Shown: positions 1 through 6,801, numbered from the stretch's first letter. The stretch is 9,194 nt of DNA from a bacterium (GCA_029218485.1 JAQXRK010000078.1:1-9194), one strand, 5' to 3'. Notes: generated by a model from the letters alone, not told the origin. Numbers and translations are program-made.

Positions 1-247
1 GCAGCGGCAGATCCATGCCCAATCCAAGCATCGGGTACTGCGCGCCGTGCAGATGCATGTCGGAAAAGGATTGCAGTATGAGCCGGTCGCCAAAGTCGGT
101 GACCGGTGCATCCCGGAGCGGCTCCGGCAGCTGCTCAAAGATGCCCTGCAGCACACCGTCCTCGAGCACGAGGTAGCCGTTTTCCACGATGGAGAGCGCG
201 CCCAGCGACGGCGCACCGATGATATGTCCCTTGAGAATGGTTCGCAT
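1..247 (-). CDS. guaD: guanine deaminase, N-terminal 82 residues (cut by window edge)
   Basis: Guanine deaminase hydrolyses guanine to xanthine and ammonia in the cytosol. The visible N-terminus begins MRTILKGHIIGAPSLG and reaches an amidohydrolase metal-binding segment, DMHLHGAQYPMLGLGMDL, at about residues 63-80. H65 and H67 form the HxH motif. The run QYPMLGLGMDL is what I know from clostridial guanine deaminases; a cytosine deaminase or another amidohydrolase is less likely. The start is set by AAAGGTG on the minus strand, about 8 bases before the ATG at 247. The gene follows mocA in the same direction but is separated by 316 bases holding its own promoter and a purine riboswitch, so it is probably controlled separately. 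Its product, xanthine, is the substrate of the xdhABC enzyme coded in the divergent operon. The rest of the protein lies outside the window, so the remaining active-site residues cannot be checked. Confidence 0.85.
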   Translation of the reverse strand, partial: MRTILKGHIIGAPSLGALSIVENGYLVLEDGVLQGIFEQLPEPLRDAPVTDFGDRLILQSFSDMHLHGAQYPMLGLGMDLPL

Positions 248-279
248 CGCAAATCACCTTTGTATCCTGAATTTGCGAT
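246..279 (-). promoter_or_regulatory. hairpin enclosing the guaD ribosome binding site
   Basis: On the minus strand a perfect 9-bp inverted repeat, ATCGCAAAT and ATTTGCGAT (271-279 and 246-254), flanks a 16-base loop that contains the Shine-Dalgarno AAAGGTG. The right arm includes the first two bases of the guaD ATG. In the mRNA this would place the SD in a loop and pair the start codon. It could be a translational control element, a start-site structure, or a protein operator at DNA level; the sequence does not say which. Confidence 0.5.
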
Positions 280-395
280 TTTGTGTGGGGGAAAACCGCA
301 TAAAACCCGGTCGTTGTTTCAAAAAGCCATGCGGGGCCGTACCGGAGGCGGAGCGCGCAGACGGCCGCCATCCCATCCCGGAGCCTGTCACCCGG
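248..395 (-). other. distal part of the guaD 5' leader
   Basis: About 150 bases separate the riboswitch terminator from the guaD start. No ORF here has a ribosome binding site. There are further possible stems on the minus strand. GGCCGT/ACGGCC (361-366 with 335-340) lies eight bases ahead of a CTTTTT run at 326-321, and CCGCAT/ATGCGG lies ahead of a TTTT run at 293-290. Either could be an additional weak attenuator. None is as convincing as the stem directly after the aptamer. Confidence 0.35.
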
Positions 396-451
396 AAAAG
401 AAAAAGCGCTCAAACGCAGAGCGGCGGATATGCCGTGCAGCGTCTGAACAC
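396..451 (-). terminator. riboswitch expression platform: overlapping terminator-like stems
   Basis: On the minus strand the sequence just after the aptamer can form two competing hairpins ahead of TTTTTCTTTT (405-396). The long one pairs GTGTTCAGACGC (451-440) with GCGTTTGAGCGC (417-406), 12 bp with three G-U pairs, and abuts the T-run directly. Its outer bases 449-451 are also the 3' strand of aptamer helix P1. The short one pairs CGCTC (423-419) with GAGCG (411-407) around a 7-base loop. The two cannot coexist. If the long stem is the terminator, ligand-stabilised P1 would open it (on-switch, as known for the adenine riboswitch of pbuE). If the short stem terminates, the long one acts as antiterminator (off-switch). 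The element would also stop readthrough from mocA. Confidence 0.65.
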
Positions 452-517
452 CCATAGCAGAGCCGATGGCGGCTCCGTAGAAACGCCCGCCCCATGCAGC
501 GGGCTTATATGCGTGTC
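447..517 (-). promoter_or_regulatory. purine riboswitch aptamer, guanine class, upstream of guaD
   Basis: Read on the minus strand, the three-helix purine aptamer is complete. P1 is CACGCATA (515-508) with TATGGGTG (456-449), one G-G mismatch. J1/2 is TAA. P2 is GCCCGCT with GGCGGGC (504-498 and 491-485). J2/3 is the invariant GTTTCTAC (484-477). P3 is GGAGCC with GGCTCT (476-471 and 464-459). J3/1 is GC followed by TAT. In Bacillus subtilis xpt numbering the ligand contacts U22, U47, U51 and C74 are all present, and C74 marks guanine rather than adenine specificity. Differences from the family: L2 is GCATGG and L3 is GCCATC, each six bases instead of seven and without the usual L3 TAAA; position 73 is G instead of A. 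The loops keep a GG/CC contact and could extend it to ATGG with CCAT. Binding to another oxopurine such as xanthine or 2'-deoxyguanosine cannot be excluded by eye. Confidence 0.93.
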
Positions 518-526
518 TCTGCCATT

Positions 527-555
527 ACTATATCACATGCGCGCGTCTGGGGCAA
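527..555 (-). promoter_or_regulatory. promoter of the riboswitch-guaD transcript
   Basis: On the minus strand, -35 TTGCCC (555-550) and -10 TATAGT (532-527) are separated by exactly 17 bases. A TG one base upstream of the -10 makes it an extended -10. Transcription would start near 519-520, a few bases before helix P1. The promoter sits directly after the mocA stop codon (566-564). Confidence 0.75.
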
Positions 556-563
556 GCGCGCAA

Positions 564-1142
564 TTACGGCGATTGCGGTCGAACGTCCAAATCGGCAAGC
601 TCCGCCGCGTCGGCGGGCACGGTGAGCAGCGTCTCCGGGTGGGAATGGATGACCTTGGAGCCGCCGGTATCGCCGGTGAGCGCAGCCAGCTCATCGAAAA
701 ACAGAGCCGGGAAGATGACGGGGTTGCCGCGCCGCCCATTTGCCGAGGGCGCGATGATGCGCCCCGGCTGGGTGCAAAACCGGTCTATGAGCCGCAGCAC
801 CGTTTCGGCGCGCAGATACGGCTGGTCGCACACGCCGAAGAGTATGCCCTCGGGCGCGCACGGCTGCAGGGAGAGCAGCTCCAGCGCGATGCGGATGCTC
901 GAGGCAATGCCGCGCTCGGGCTTGTCGTTATAGCCGATCAGAAAGCCGTTCGCTTCCGCGAGCGATGCAATGGCGGTATGCCGCCGCTGCGTGATGAGGA
1001 TGCGGCAGGCGTAGGGCAGCGCTGCGTGCAGCTCGATGGCGTGCGCCGCCATCGGCTTGCCGTTCAGGGGATAGAGCAGCTTGTCGCCGCCAAAGCGCGT
1101 GCCGGTGCCGGCCGCGAGCAGAATACAGGCGATACTTGTCAT
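564..1142 (-). CDS. mocA: molybdenum cofactor cytidylyltransferase (MocA-type nucleotidyltransferase)
   Basis: This 192-residue cytosolic protein belongs to the MobA/MocA family of NTP transferases. MocA joins CMP to molybdopterin-Mo to make the cytosine dinucleotide cofactor used by bacterial xanthine dehydrogenases. The signature LLAAGTGTRFGGDKLL is at residues 8-23; LAAG rather than LAGG points to the CTP-using MocA branch over GTP-using MobA. Further marks are the NDKPERGIASS segment (72-82), the metal-binding GVCDQP (103-108), GNPVIFP (139-145) and GDTGGSK (157-163). The length is normal for the family. It lies 44 bases after the hydantoinase gene in the same direction and probably shares its transcript. 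The link to the xdhABC enzyme in the divergent operon fits the assignment. A PucB/YgfJ-type name would describe the same family. Confidence 0.88.
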   Translation of the reverse strand: MTSIACILLAAGTGTRFGGDKLLYPLNGKPMAAHAIELHAALPYACRILITQRRHTAIASLAEANGFLIGYNDKPERGIASSIRIALELLSLQPCAPEGILFGVCDQPYLRAETVLRLIDRFCTQPGRIIAPSANGRRGNPVIFPALFFDELAALTGDTGGSKVIHSHPETLLTVPADAAELADLDVRPQSP

Positions 1143-1177
1143 GCCGGATGGGTTCGCAAAGCGAACGCTCCTCTCTC
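1143..1177 (-). promoter_or_regulatory. mocA ribosome binding site with hairpin between SD and start
   Basis: On the minus strand the only good Shine-Dalgarno, GAGAGAGGAG (1177-1168), ends 25 bases before the mocA ATG, which is too far for normal initiation. Between them lies a perfect hairpin GTTCGC-TTT-GCGAAC (1166-1152). If it folds, 15 bases are looped out and the effective spacing becomes about 10 bases. Confidence 0.5.
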
Positions 1178-1186
1178 AGAATGGTA

Positions 1187-2557
1187 TCAGGCGTTGGGGG
1201 TGAAGCAGGGGCGGCGGAAGACGAAACGCCCCTTTCCGCGGCGGATCAGGCGCCCGTCCTCCACAACGAGCTCGCCGCCGAGCACAACGTCGCGCACGGA
1301 CCCGGCCGCACGCATGCCCTCATAGGGCGAGTTGTCACAGCGGTGCGCATTCGTCCGCCAGGAGATCGTCCGGGCGCGCGATGGTTCGAAGATGGCGATA
1401 TCCGCATCGCTGCCAACGCGCAGAGCGCCCTTTTTGGGGTACATGCCAAAGGCCTTCGCCGCGTTGGTGGACAGCAGGTCGGCCATGCGGCAGAGGGTGA
1501 TGCGCCCCGGCAGCACCGCGTGGGTGTAGAGCAGCTCCGCACGGTTCTGGATGCCCGCGCCGCCGTTCGGCACCTTGGAAAAATCGTCCGCCCCGGCCGC
1601 CTTCTGCGCCATGGTGAACGAACAGTGATCGGTTCCGACAACGTCGATCTCCCCTTCGCCCATGGCCGCGAGAAGCGCTTCCCGGTCCGCCGGTTTTCGC
1701 AGCGGTGGGGAGAGGATGTATTTTGCGGCGTCGGGCGCATCATAGCAGCTGTCGTCCAGCACAAAATACTGGGGGCAGGTCTCCGTGAGCACGTGCTGGC
1801 CGCGGGCGCGCGCACGGCGTATTTCATCGAGGCCCTCGGCCGTGGACAGATGCACCACCCAGACGGGCGATTCGGCGAGCTGGGCAATGCGCATGAGCCG
1901 CGAGACCGCTTCCGCCTCGATCGCGTTGGGGCGGGAGAGGGGATGTGCCGCAGCGTCCAGACGGCCGGCGGCACGCAGGCGCCGGATCCGCTCGCGAATG
2001 AGGGCCGCGTTTTCACAGTGCACACCGGCCAGACAGCCGCGCGCGGCCATGCTCGTGAGCGCGTCGTAGATGGCGCCGTCGTCGAGCATCATGGCGTCGT
2101 AAACCATGTACATCTTAAAGGAGGTGACGCCCTGACGCACCATGCTGTCAACCTCCGCGGCGCGCTGGTCGTCCCACTCGGAGATGGCCATGTGGAATCC
2201 GTAGTTGCAGTGGCTGCCCACCGCCTTGCGGTGCCAGAGGTCGAGCGCCTGCTGCATGGTCATGCCGCGATCCTGCGTGGCAAAATCGAGCACCGTCGTC
2301 GTACCGCCGAGTATGGCGGCGTGCGTGCCGGAGTCGAAGTTGTCCGCAGTGGTGATGGAGCCGAGCGGCAGGTCAAGATGCGTATGCGTATCGATAAACC
2401 CCGGCAGCAGCAGACAGCCGGATGCATCGATCCGGCAGTCCGCGCGGGCCTCAATGTGGGGCGCGATGGCGCGGATCAACCCGTTTTCCGCGAGCAGATC
2501 GGCACAAAAGGAGACGCCATCCGAGACAATCGTTCCGTTTTGGATCAAAAGCCGCAT
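1187..2557 (-). CDS. hyuA: dihydropyrimidinase / D-hydantoinase family amidohydrolase
   Basis: This 456-residue zinc amidohydrolase of the dihydropyrimidinase/hydantoinase family hydrolyses a cyclic amide in a five- or six-membered ring. Metal ligands are visible: H58 and H60 in DTHTHLD, the probable carboxylated K148 in TSFKMYMVYD, H180 in GVHCEN, H236 in VVHLST and D310 in VGTDH. Y153 is at the usual substrate-binding tyrosine position, and the SPPLR and NGGAGIQNR segments are typical of the family. Length is normal. The ATG at 2557 is chosen because CTGGAGGAA precedes it by a few bases; an in-frame start 19 codons upstream has no such site and lacks family similarity. It heads the leftward hyuA-mocA transcript. 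Hydantoinases of this type (E. coli HyuA/YgeZ) occur in anaerobic purine-degradation clusters, which is the context here. The real substrate, whether a dihydropyrimidine, a hydantoin or a purine-derived ring, is unknown. Confidence 0.9.
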   Translation of the reverse strand: MRLLIQNGTIVSDGVSFCADLLAENGLIRAIAPHIEARADCRIDASGCLLLPGFIDTHTHLDLPLGSITTADNFDSGTHAAILGGTTTVLDFATQDRGMTMQQALDLWHRKAVGSHCNYGFHMAISEWDDQRAAEVDSMVRQGVTSFKMYMVYDAMMLDDGAIYDALTSMAARGCLAGVHCENAALIRERIRRLRAAGRLDAAAHPLSRPNAIEAEAVSRLMRIAQLAESPVWVVHLSTAEGLDEIRRARARGQHVLTETCPQYFVLDDSCYDAPDAAKYILSPPLRKPADREALLAAMGEGEIDVVGTDHCSFTMAQKAAGADDFSKVPNGGAGIQNRAELLYTHAVLPGRITLCRMADLLSTNAAKAFGMYPKKGALRVGSDADIAIFEPSRARTISWRTNAHRCDNSPYEGMRAAGSVRDVVLGGELVVEDGRLIRRGKGRFVFRRPCFTPNA

Positions 2558-2595
2558 AGAATTCCTCCAGATACGCTGTTTTATTTCGCCGTTTT

Positions 2596-2614
2596 TTGAT
2601 ATGGTGGATATCAA
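2596..2614. promoter_or_regulatory. operator-like inverted repeat in the hyuA leader
   Basis: TTGATAT-GGTGG-ATATCAA is a perfect 7-bp inverted repeat with a 5-base centre, 19 bp in total. It lies between the predicted hyuA transcription start (near 2624) and the hyuA ribosome binding site. Its size suits a dimeric repressor, or a small hairpin in the leader RNA. No regulator gene is present in the window. Confidence 0.4.
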
Positions 2615-2630
2615 TCCGTTTTACGCAAAC

Positions 2631-2659
2631 AGCATAGCACACATTGCAAACCAGCGCAA
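2631..2659 (-). promoter_or_regulatory. predicted hyuA-mocA promoter
   Basis: On the minus strand, -35-like TTGCGC (2659-2654) and -10 TATGCT (2636-2631) are 17 bases apart, and a TG one base upstream of the -10 gives an extended -10. The hexamers are weak (three and four of six consensus bases), so an activator may be needed. Confidence 0.5.
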
Positions 2660-2689
2660 GGCGCGAGACGCATCCGTACCGTTGTATGC

Positions 2690-2729
2690 TGAAAAAAATT
2701 ACGCTTACATGAAAAAAATTATGCCTGCA
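2690..2729. repeat. tandem 20-bp repeat with A-tracts upstream of the ade promoter
   Basis: Two direct copies of a 20-bp unit beginning TGAAAAAAATTA follow each other without a gap (2690-2709 and 2710-2729) and match at 17 of 20 positions. The seven-base A-tracts are 20 bases apart, about two helical turns, so they face the same side of the helix. The second copy ends 14 bases before the ade -35 box. This could be an UP-like or bend element, or paired sites for a regulator. Confidence 0.55.
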
Positions 2730-2743
2730 GATGCAAAAACGGG

Positions 2744-2772
2744 TTTTCATCCCATGGGCGTTATGCTATAAT
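2744..2772 (+). promoter_or_regulatory. promoter of the ade-xdhABC operon
   Basis: The -10 is a perfect TATAAT (2767-2772) with an extended TGC before it. A -35-like TTTTCA (2744-2749) stands 17 bases upstream. Transcription would start near 2779, which leaves a leader of only about ten bases before the ade start and no room for a riboswitch on this side. Confidence 0.75.
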
Positions 2773-2789
2773 ACGAAAAAGGTGGGTGA

Positions 2790-4499
2790 TTGTATTTGGA
2801 AAAATCCAGGCTGCGCTCGTCGATTCGCAACGCTGCGAGCCGCAATGCTGCGTTTGTAATCAAGAATGCAAACATCGTCAACGTTTTTACCGAAGAGATC
2901 ATTCATGGGGACGTCGCCGTGCGCGACGGCATCATTCTCGGCATCGGCTCCTATTCCGGGCGCGAGGAGTATGATGCAAATGGGGCGTTCCTCTGCCCCG
3001 GATTGATCGACAGCCATGTGCACATCGAATCGTCCATGGCGCACCCCTCCCGGTTTGCCAACCTGATTCTGCAACAGGGAACCACCACGATCATTGCCGA
3101 CCCGCATGAGATTGCCAATGTCTGCGGAACCGACGGCATCCAGTACATGCTTGAGCAAACCGAATGGCTTCCGCTCTCCGTTTTCATGATGCTCCCGTCC
3201 TGCGTGCCCTGCACCGCGTTTGAAACCAGCGGCGCAAGGATCACGGCCAAGGATATGGAGCAGTTTTTGAATCATCCACGCGTGCTTGGGCTTGGCGAGG
3301 TCATGGACTACGTCGCTGCCGTTGCGGGCGAGGGCGAGATGCTCGACAAGCTCGAGCTGTTCCGCAAGCGGCCGATCGACGGACATGCGCCGATGCTCTC
3401 CGGCGATGCGCTCAACGCCTACTGCGTGGCCGGCCCGCACACGGATCACGAGTGCTCCAGCTTCGAAGAGGTGCTGGAGAAGTATCGCAGCGGCATGCGC
3501 ATTCATCTGCGCCTCGGCTCCGCCTGCCGCGGGATCGAAGCCATTTTCCGGCAGATTGCCGATACCGGCCTGCCGACCAGACACATGCAGTTCTGCACGG
3601 ACGACAAGCATCTGGAGAACATTCGCGACGAGGGGCACATCAACTATATCCTGCGGCGCGCCGTGGCAAACGGGATCCGTCCGGTGCAGGCCGTGCAGAT
3701 GGCCACCATCAACGCCGCCGAAACCTATGGGCTTCACGGCTACGGCGCGATTGCGCCGGGCTACCGGGCGGATATGGTGCTGTTCGACAACCTGACCGAT
3801 TTCCATCCGATTCTGGTGGTTACGGACGGACAGATCTTCCACCCCGAGGCGGATCTGCCGCTCAAGCCCGACCCGAAGATCTATAACAGCGTCCATCTCG
3901 CGCCGCGCAAGGCCAACGTGCTCAGCCTGCCGGTGGAGGGGCCGATGCCGGTCATCCATCCGGTGGACGGAGAGCTGCTGACCCGGCTGACCATGGAGAA
4001 GGTGCCCGTGCGCCATGGCCGGTTTGTCGCGGGCAACGGGCTCGTCAAGCTGGCCGTGTTCGAGCGGCACCATGCGAGCGGCCGCGTTGGCCTCGGCATT
4101 CTCAGCGGGATGCCGATCCAGTCCGGCGCCATGGCGACCACCGTCGGCCACGACTCGCACAACCTGATCGTCGCGGGCGACAACGACGCCGACATGCTCA
4201 TCGCCATCGATACGCTGGAGGAGTGCGGCGGCGGATATGTGGTCGTCAGCAACGGTGCAGTGCTTGCGAAGCTGGCGCTCCCCGTGGCGGGCCTGATGTC
4301 GGATGCGCCGCTCGAGGAGATACTGAAGCGGCAGCAGGAGCTGCTGCAGGCGGCCGCGCTGCTCGGCGTGAATAACACCTCGGATCCGTTCATCACACTA
4401 TCCTTCCTCGCACTGCCGGTCATTCCCGATGTGCGCCTGACGGATATGGGCGTGTTCGATGTGACCAATATGCGATTCCTTCAAAAACCGGAAGACTGA
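2790..4499 (+). CDS. ade: adenine deaminase
   Basis: Adenine deaminase hydrolyses adenine to hypoxanthine and ammonia in the cytosol. The 569-residue protein has the length of the Bacillus Ade family. Visible marks are the metal-binding PGLIDSHVHIESSM (70-83, with H76, H78 and E80), the family signature IIADPHEIANV (101-111), PSCVP (136-140), LGLGEVMDY (167-174), DGHAPMLSG, TDHEC and CTDDKH. The C-terminal domain carries TTVGHDSHN. The start is a TTG at 2790 with AAGGTGG just upstream; another TTG two codons later is equally compatible, and no in-frame ATG lies near. The N-terminal stretch of about 20 residues before VIKNANIVNVF matches the family. The gene opens the rightward operon and stops 19 bases before xdhA. 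Feeding hypoxanthine to the xanthine dehydrogenase downstream explains the grouping. Confidence 0.95.
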   Translation: MYLEKSRLRSSIRNAASRNAAFVIKNANIVNVFTEEIIHGDVAVRDGIILGIGSYSGREEYDANGAFLCPGLIDSHVHIESSMAHPSRFANLILQQGTTTIIADPHEIANVCGTDGIQYMLEQTEWLPLSVFMMLPSCVPCTAFETSGARITAKDMEQFLNHPRVLGLGEVMDYVAAVAGEGEMLDKLELFRKRPIDGHAPMLSGDALNAYCVAGPHTDHECSSFEEVLEKYRSGMRIHLRLGSACRGIEAIFRQIADTGLPTRHMQFCTDDKHLENIRDEGHINYILRRAVANGIRPVQAVQMATINAAETYGLHGYGAIAPGYRADMVLFDNLTDFHPILVVTDGQIFHPEADLPLKPDPKIYNSVHLAPRKANVLSLPVEGPMPVIHPVDGELLTRLTMEKVPVRHGRFVAGNGLVKLAVFERHHASGRVGLGILSGMPIQSGAMATTVGHDSHNLIVAGDNDADMLIAIDTLEECGGGYVVVSNGAVLAKLALPVAGLMSDAPLEEILKRQQELLQAAALLGVNNTSDPFITLSFLALPVIPDVRLTDMGVFDVTNMRFLQKPED

Positions 4500-4518
4500 T
4501 ACAGACAGGAGGCTACCC

Positions 4519-6801
4519 ATGAGCGTTGGAAAGAGCGTCATCCGCGTCGATGCATTCGACAAGGTAACGGGACGCGCGAAGTACACGGACGATCTTTGCG
4601 GTAAAAACGCGCTGGTCGCAAAAATTCTGCACGCCACGATCGCCAACGGGGTGGTGCGCAGCATCGACAAGACCGAGGCGGAAGCGATCGAGGGCGTGGT
4701 GAAGGTCATCACCTGCTTCGATGTGCCGGACATCCGGTTCCCGACCGCCGGCCACCCGTGGTCCACGGATCCGCACCATCAGGATGTGGCGGACCGGAAA
4801 CTCCTGACCGATCGCGTTCGGTATTATGGCGACGATGTGGCGGCCGTTATCGCGGAGAACGAGATTGCCGCCGCGCAGGCGCTCCGGGCCATCAAGGTGG
4901 AGTATGAGGCGTATCCGTTCGTGCTCGATCAGGTCGAGGCCATGCAGGACGGCGCGCCGCAGCTGCATGAGAAGTATCCAAACAACATCCTGGCCCATAC
5001 CGGGTATGAGAACGGCAATTATGAGGAAGCTATCCGCGAGAAAGGCCTGATCAAGGTCGAGGGCTGGTACGATACGCCGGTCGTCCAGCACTGCCATATC
5101 GAAAACCACATCTGCTTTGCCGAGATGGAGGGCGGCCGCATCACGGTCACCTCCTCCACGCAGATCCCGCACATCGTCCGCCGCGTCGTCGGCCAGGCGC
5201 TGGGCATCCCGTGGGGCAAGGTGCGGATCATCAAGCCGTATATCGGCGGCGGCTTCGGCAACAAGCAGGACGCGCTGTATGAGCCGCTCTGCGCATTCCT
5301 CTGCACGCAGGTCGGCGGCAGGCTCGTCAAACTCGATGTGTCCCGCGAGGAAACGTTCGTTTCCAACCGCGTTCGCCATGCCATTCGCTCCCATATTACG
5401 ACCTATGTCCGCCCGGATGGCACGTTTGTCGCCCGGCGGCTCGAGGCGTTCTCCAAGCAGGGCGCCTACGCCTCCCACGGCCACGGCATCGTGGCCAAGG
5501 GCGCGACCGCATTCGGCCAGCTGTATCAGAGCGCCGCTTGCAAGGTGGATGCCTATACCGTGTTCACCAACACGCCCGCGGCCGGCGCCATGCGCGGCTA
5601 CGGCATCCCGCAGGCGATGTTCGCGCTCGAATCGCATGTGGAGGATATCGCGCGGCAGCTGGGAATGGATTCGCTCGAGCTGCGCAAAAAGAACATGATG
5701 CCGGTCGGCTACGTCGATGGCTTCAGCAAAAACGAGAACTATTTTGACAGCCTGAACCAGTGCATCGAGAAGGGAAAGGCCTATATCGATTATGACCGCA
5801 AGCTGCGGGAGTACCAGAACCAGACCGGCCCGGTGCGCCGCGGCGTGGGCATGGCGATCTTCTGGTACAACACGGCCGTGTGGCCCATCAGTCTGGAGAC
5901 GGCCGCCTGCCGCATCGTGCTGAATCAGGACGGTTCGGTGCAGCTGCAGATGGGCGATACGGAGATCGGTCAGGGCGCGGACACGGCGTTTGCGCAGATG
6001 GCGGCGGAGACGATCGGCATTCCATTCGAGAATGTCCACGTGATTTCAACGCAGGATACCGATATTACGCCGTTCGGCACGGGCGCATATGCCTCCCGCC
6101 AGACGTATGTGGGCGGATTTGCGATCCGGCAGACCGCGCTGCTGCTCAAGGAGCGCATCCTCAAGCATGCGCATGAGCTGACGCGCATGCCGGCCTTCAA
6201 CCTCGACATCGTCGACGGCAAGATCGTCCGCACGACCGACGGCCGGGAGCTGATGACGCTCGGAGAGCTGGCCACCGAGGTGCTCTACAGCCTCACGAAC
6301 AGCGAGCACATCACGGCGGAGAGCACCTATCAGGTGAAGACAAACGCCTATTCGTTCGGCTGCTCATTCGCCGAGGTGGAGGTGGATATTCCGCTTTGCA
6401 AGGTGAAGCTGCTGAACATCGTCAACGTGCATGATTGCGGCCGGCTCATCAATCCGGCCTTGGCAGAGGCGCAGGTGCACGGCGGCATGAGCATGGGCAT
6501 CGGCTACGGTCTGTCCGAGCAGCTGCTGTTCGATCCCAAGACCGGCCGCCCGCTCAACAACAACCTGCTCGATTACAAGCTCTCCACAACCATGGATCAT
6601 CCGCACATCGAGGCGCAGTTCGTGGAGAACGCAGAGCCGACCAGCGCGTACGGCACAAAGGCGCTCGGCGAGCCGCCGGCCTGTCCCGGCGCGCCGGCGA
6701 TTCGGAATGCGGTTTTGCAGGCAACAGGCGTTGCGATCAACACCGCGCCGCTGACGCCGCATGTGCTGTTCAGCCGGTTCCGCGAAGAAGGACTTCTCTG
6801 A
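4519..6801 (+). CDS. xdhA: xanthine dehydrogenase, molybdopterin-binding subunit
   Basis: This is the large catalytic subunit that hydroxylates hypoxanthine and xanthine at the molybdenum centre, or reduces urate in reverse under anaerobic conditions. The 760 residues begin with the aldehyde oxidase/xanthine dehydrogenase a/b hammerhead domain (about 15-130, KVTGRAKYTDD), followed by the Mo-binding domains. Visible motifs are GGGFGNKQ (243-250), SREE (275-278, where bovine xanthine oxidase has its Glu802 region), AMRGYGIPQA (357-366, the FRGFG loop), EIGQGADT (482-489) and ALGEPP (715-720), whose E718 matches the catalytic glutamate. It resembles E. coli XdhA (752 residues) closely from its first 100 residues. 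CAGGAGG at 4506-4512 fixes the ATG. Its stop codon overlaps the ribosome binding site of xdhB. CO dehydrogenase or nicotinate hydroxylase subunits are related alternatives, but the neighbours and the XdhA-like N-terminus favour xanthine. Confidence 0.93.
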   Translation: MSVGKSVIRVDAFDKVTGRAKYTDDLCGKNALVAKILHATIANGVVRSIDKTEAEAIEGVVKVITCFDVPDIRFPTAGHPWSTDPHHQDVADRKLLTDRVRYYGDDVAAVIAENEIAAAQALRAIKVEYEAYPFVLDQVEAMQDGAPQLHEKYPNNILAHTGYENGNYEEAIREKGLIKVEGWYDTPVVQHCHIENHICFAEMEGGRITVTSSTQIPHIVRRVVGQALGIPWGKVRIIKPYIGGGFGNKQDALYEPLCAFLCTQVGGRLVKLDVSREETFVSNRVRHAIRSHITTYVRPDGTFVARRLEAFSKQGAYASHGHGIVAKGATAFGQLYQSAACKVDAYTVFTNTPAAGAMRGYGIPQAMFALESHVEDIARQLGMDSLELRKKNMMPVGYVDGFSKNENYFDSLNQCIEKGKAYIDYDRKLREYQNQTGPVRRGVGMAIFWYNTAVWPISLETAACRIVLNQDGSVQLQMGDTEIGQGADTAFAQMAAETIGIPFENVHVISTQDTDITPFGTGAYASRQTYVGGFAIRQTALLLKERILKHAHELTRMPAFNLDIVDGKIVRTTDGRELMTLGELATEVLYSLTNSEHITAESTYQVKTNAYSFGCSFAEVEVDIPLCKVKLLNIVNVHDCGRLINPALAEAQVHGGMSMGIGYGLSEQLLFDPKTGRPLNNNLLDYKLSTTMDHPHIEAQFVENAEPTSAYGTKALGEPPACPGAPAIRNAVLQATGVAINTAPLTPHVLFSRFREEGLL

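Noticed and set aside
135..455. 106-codon minus-strand frame starting just after mocA
   Set aside because: Its ATG lies inside the riboswitch aptamer and the frame runs through the terminator into guaD in a different frame. It has no ribosome binding site.
1136..2599. Long open frame (487 codons) on the plus strand
   Set aside because: It lies antisense to the hydantoinase gene, has no ribosome binding site and no recognisable family. Long antisense frames are expected opposite GC-rich genes. The same applies to 189-1325 (+).
2596..2620. GATATGG motif in the divergent region, considered as a second purine riboswitch
   Set aside because: The GTTTCTAC junction and the P1/P2/P3 pairing are absent on both strands. 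The match is explained by the simple dyad.
4513..6039. Long open frame (508 codons) on the minus strand
   Set aside because: It is antisense to xdhA and arginine/histidine-rich without a family match. Similar shadows opposite real genes at 2766-4160, 6364-7506 and 7470-8462 (all minus) were dropped for the same reason.
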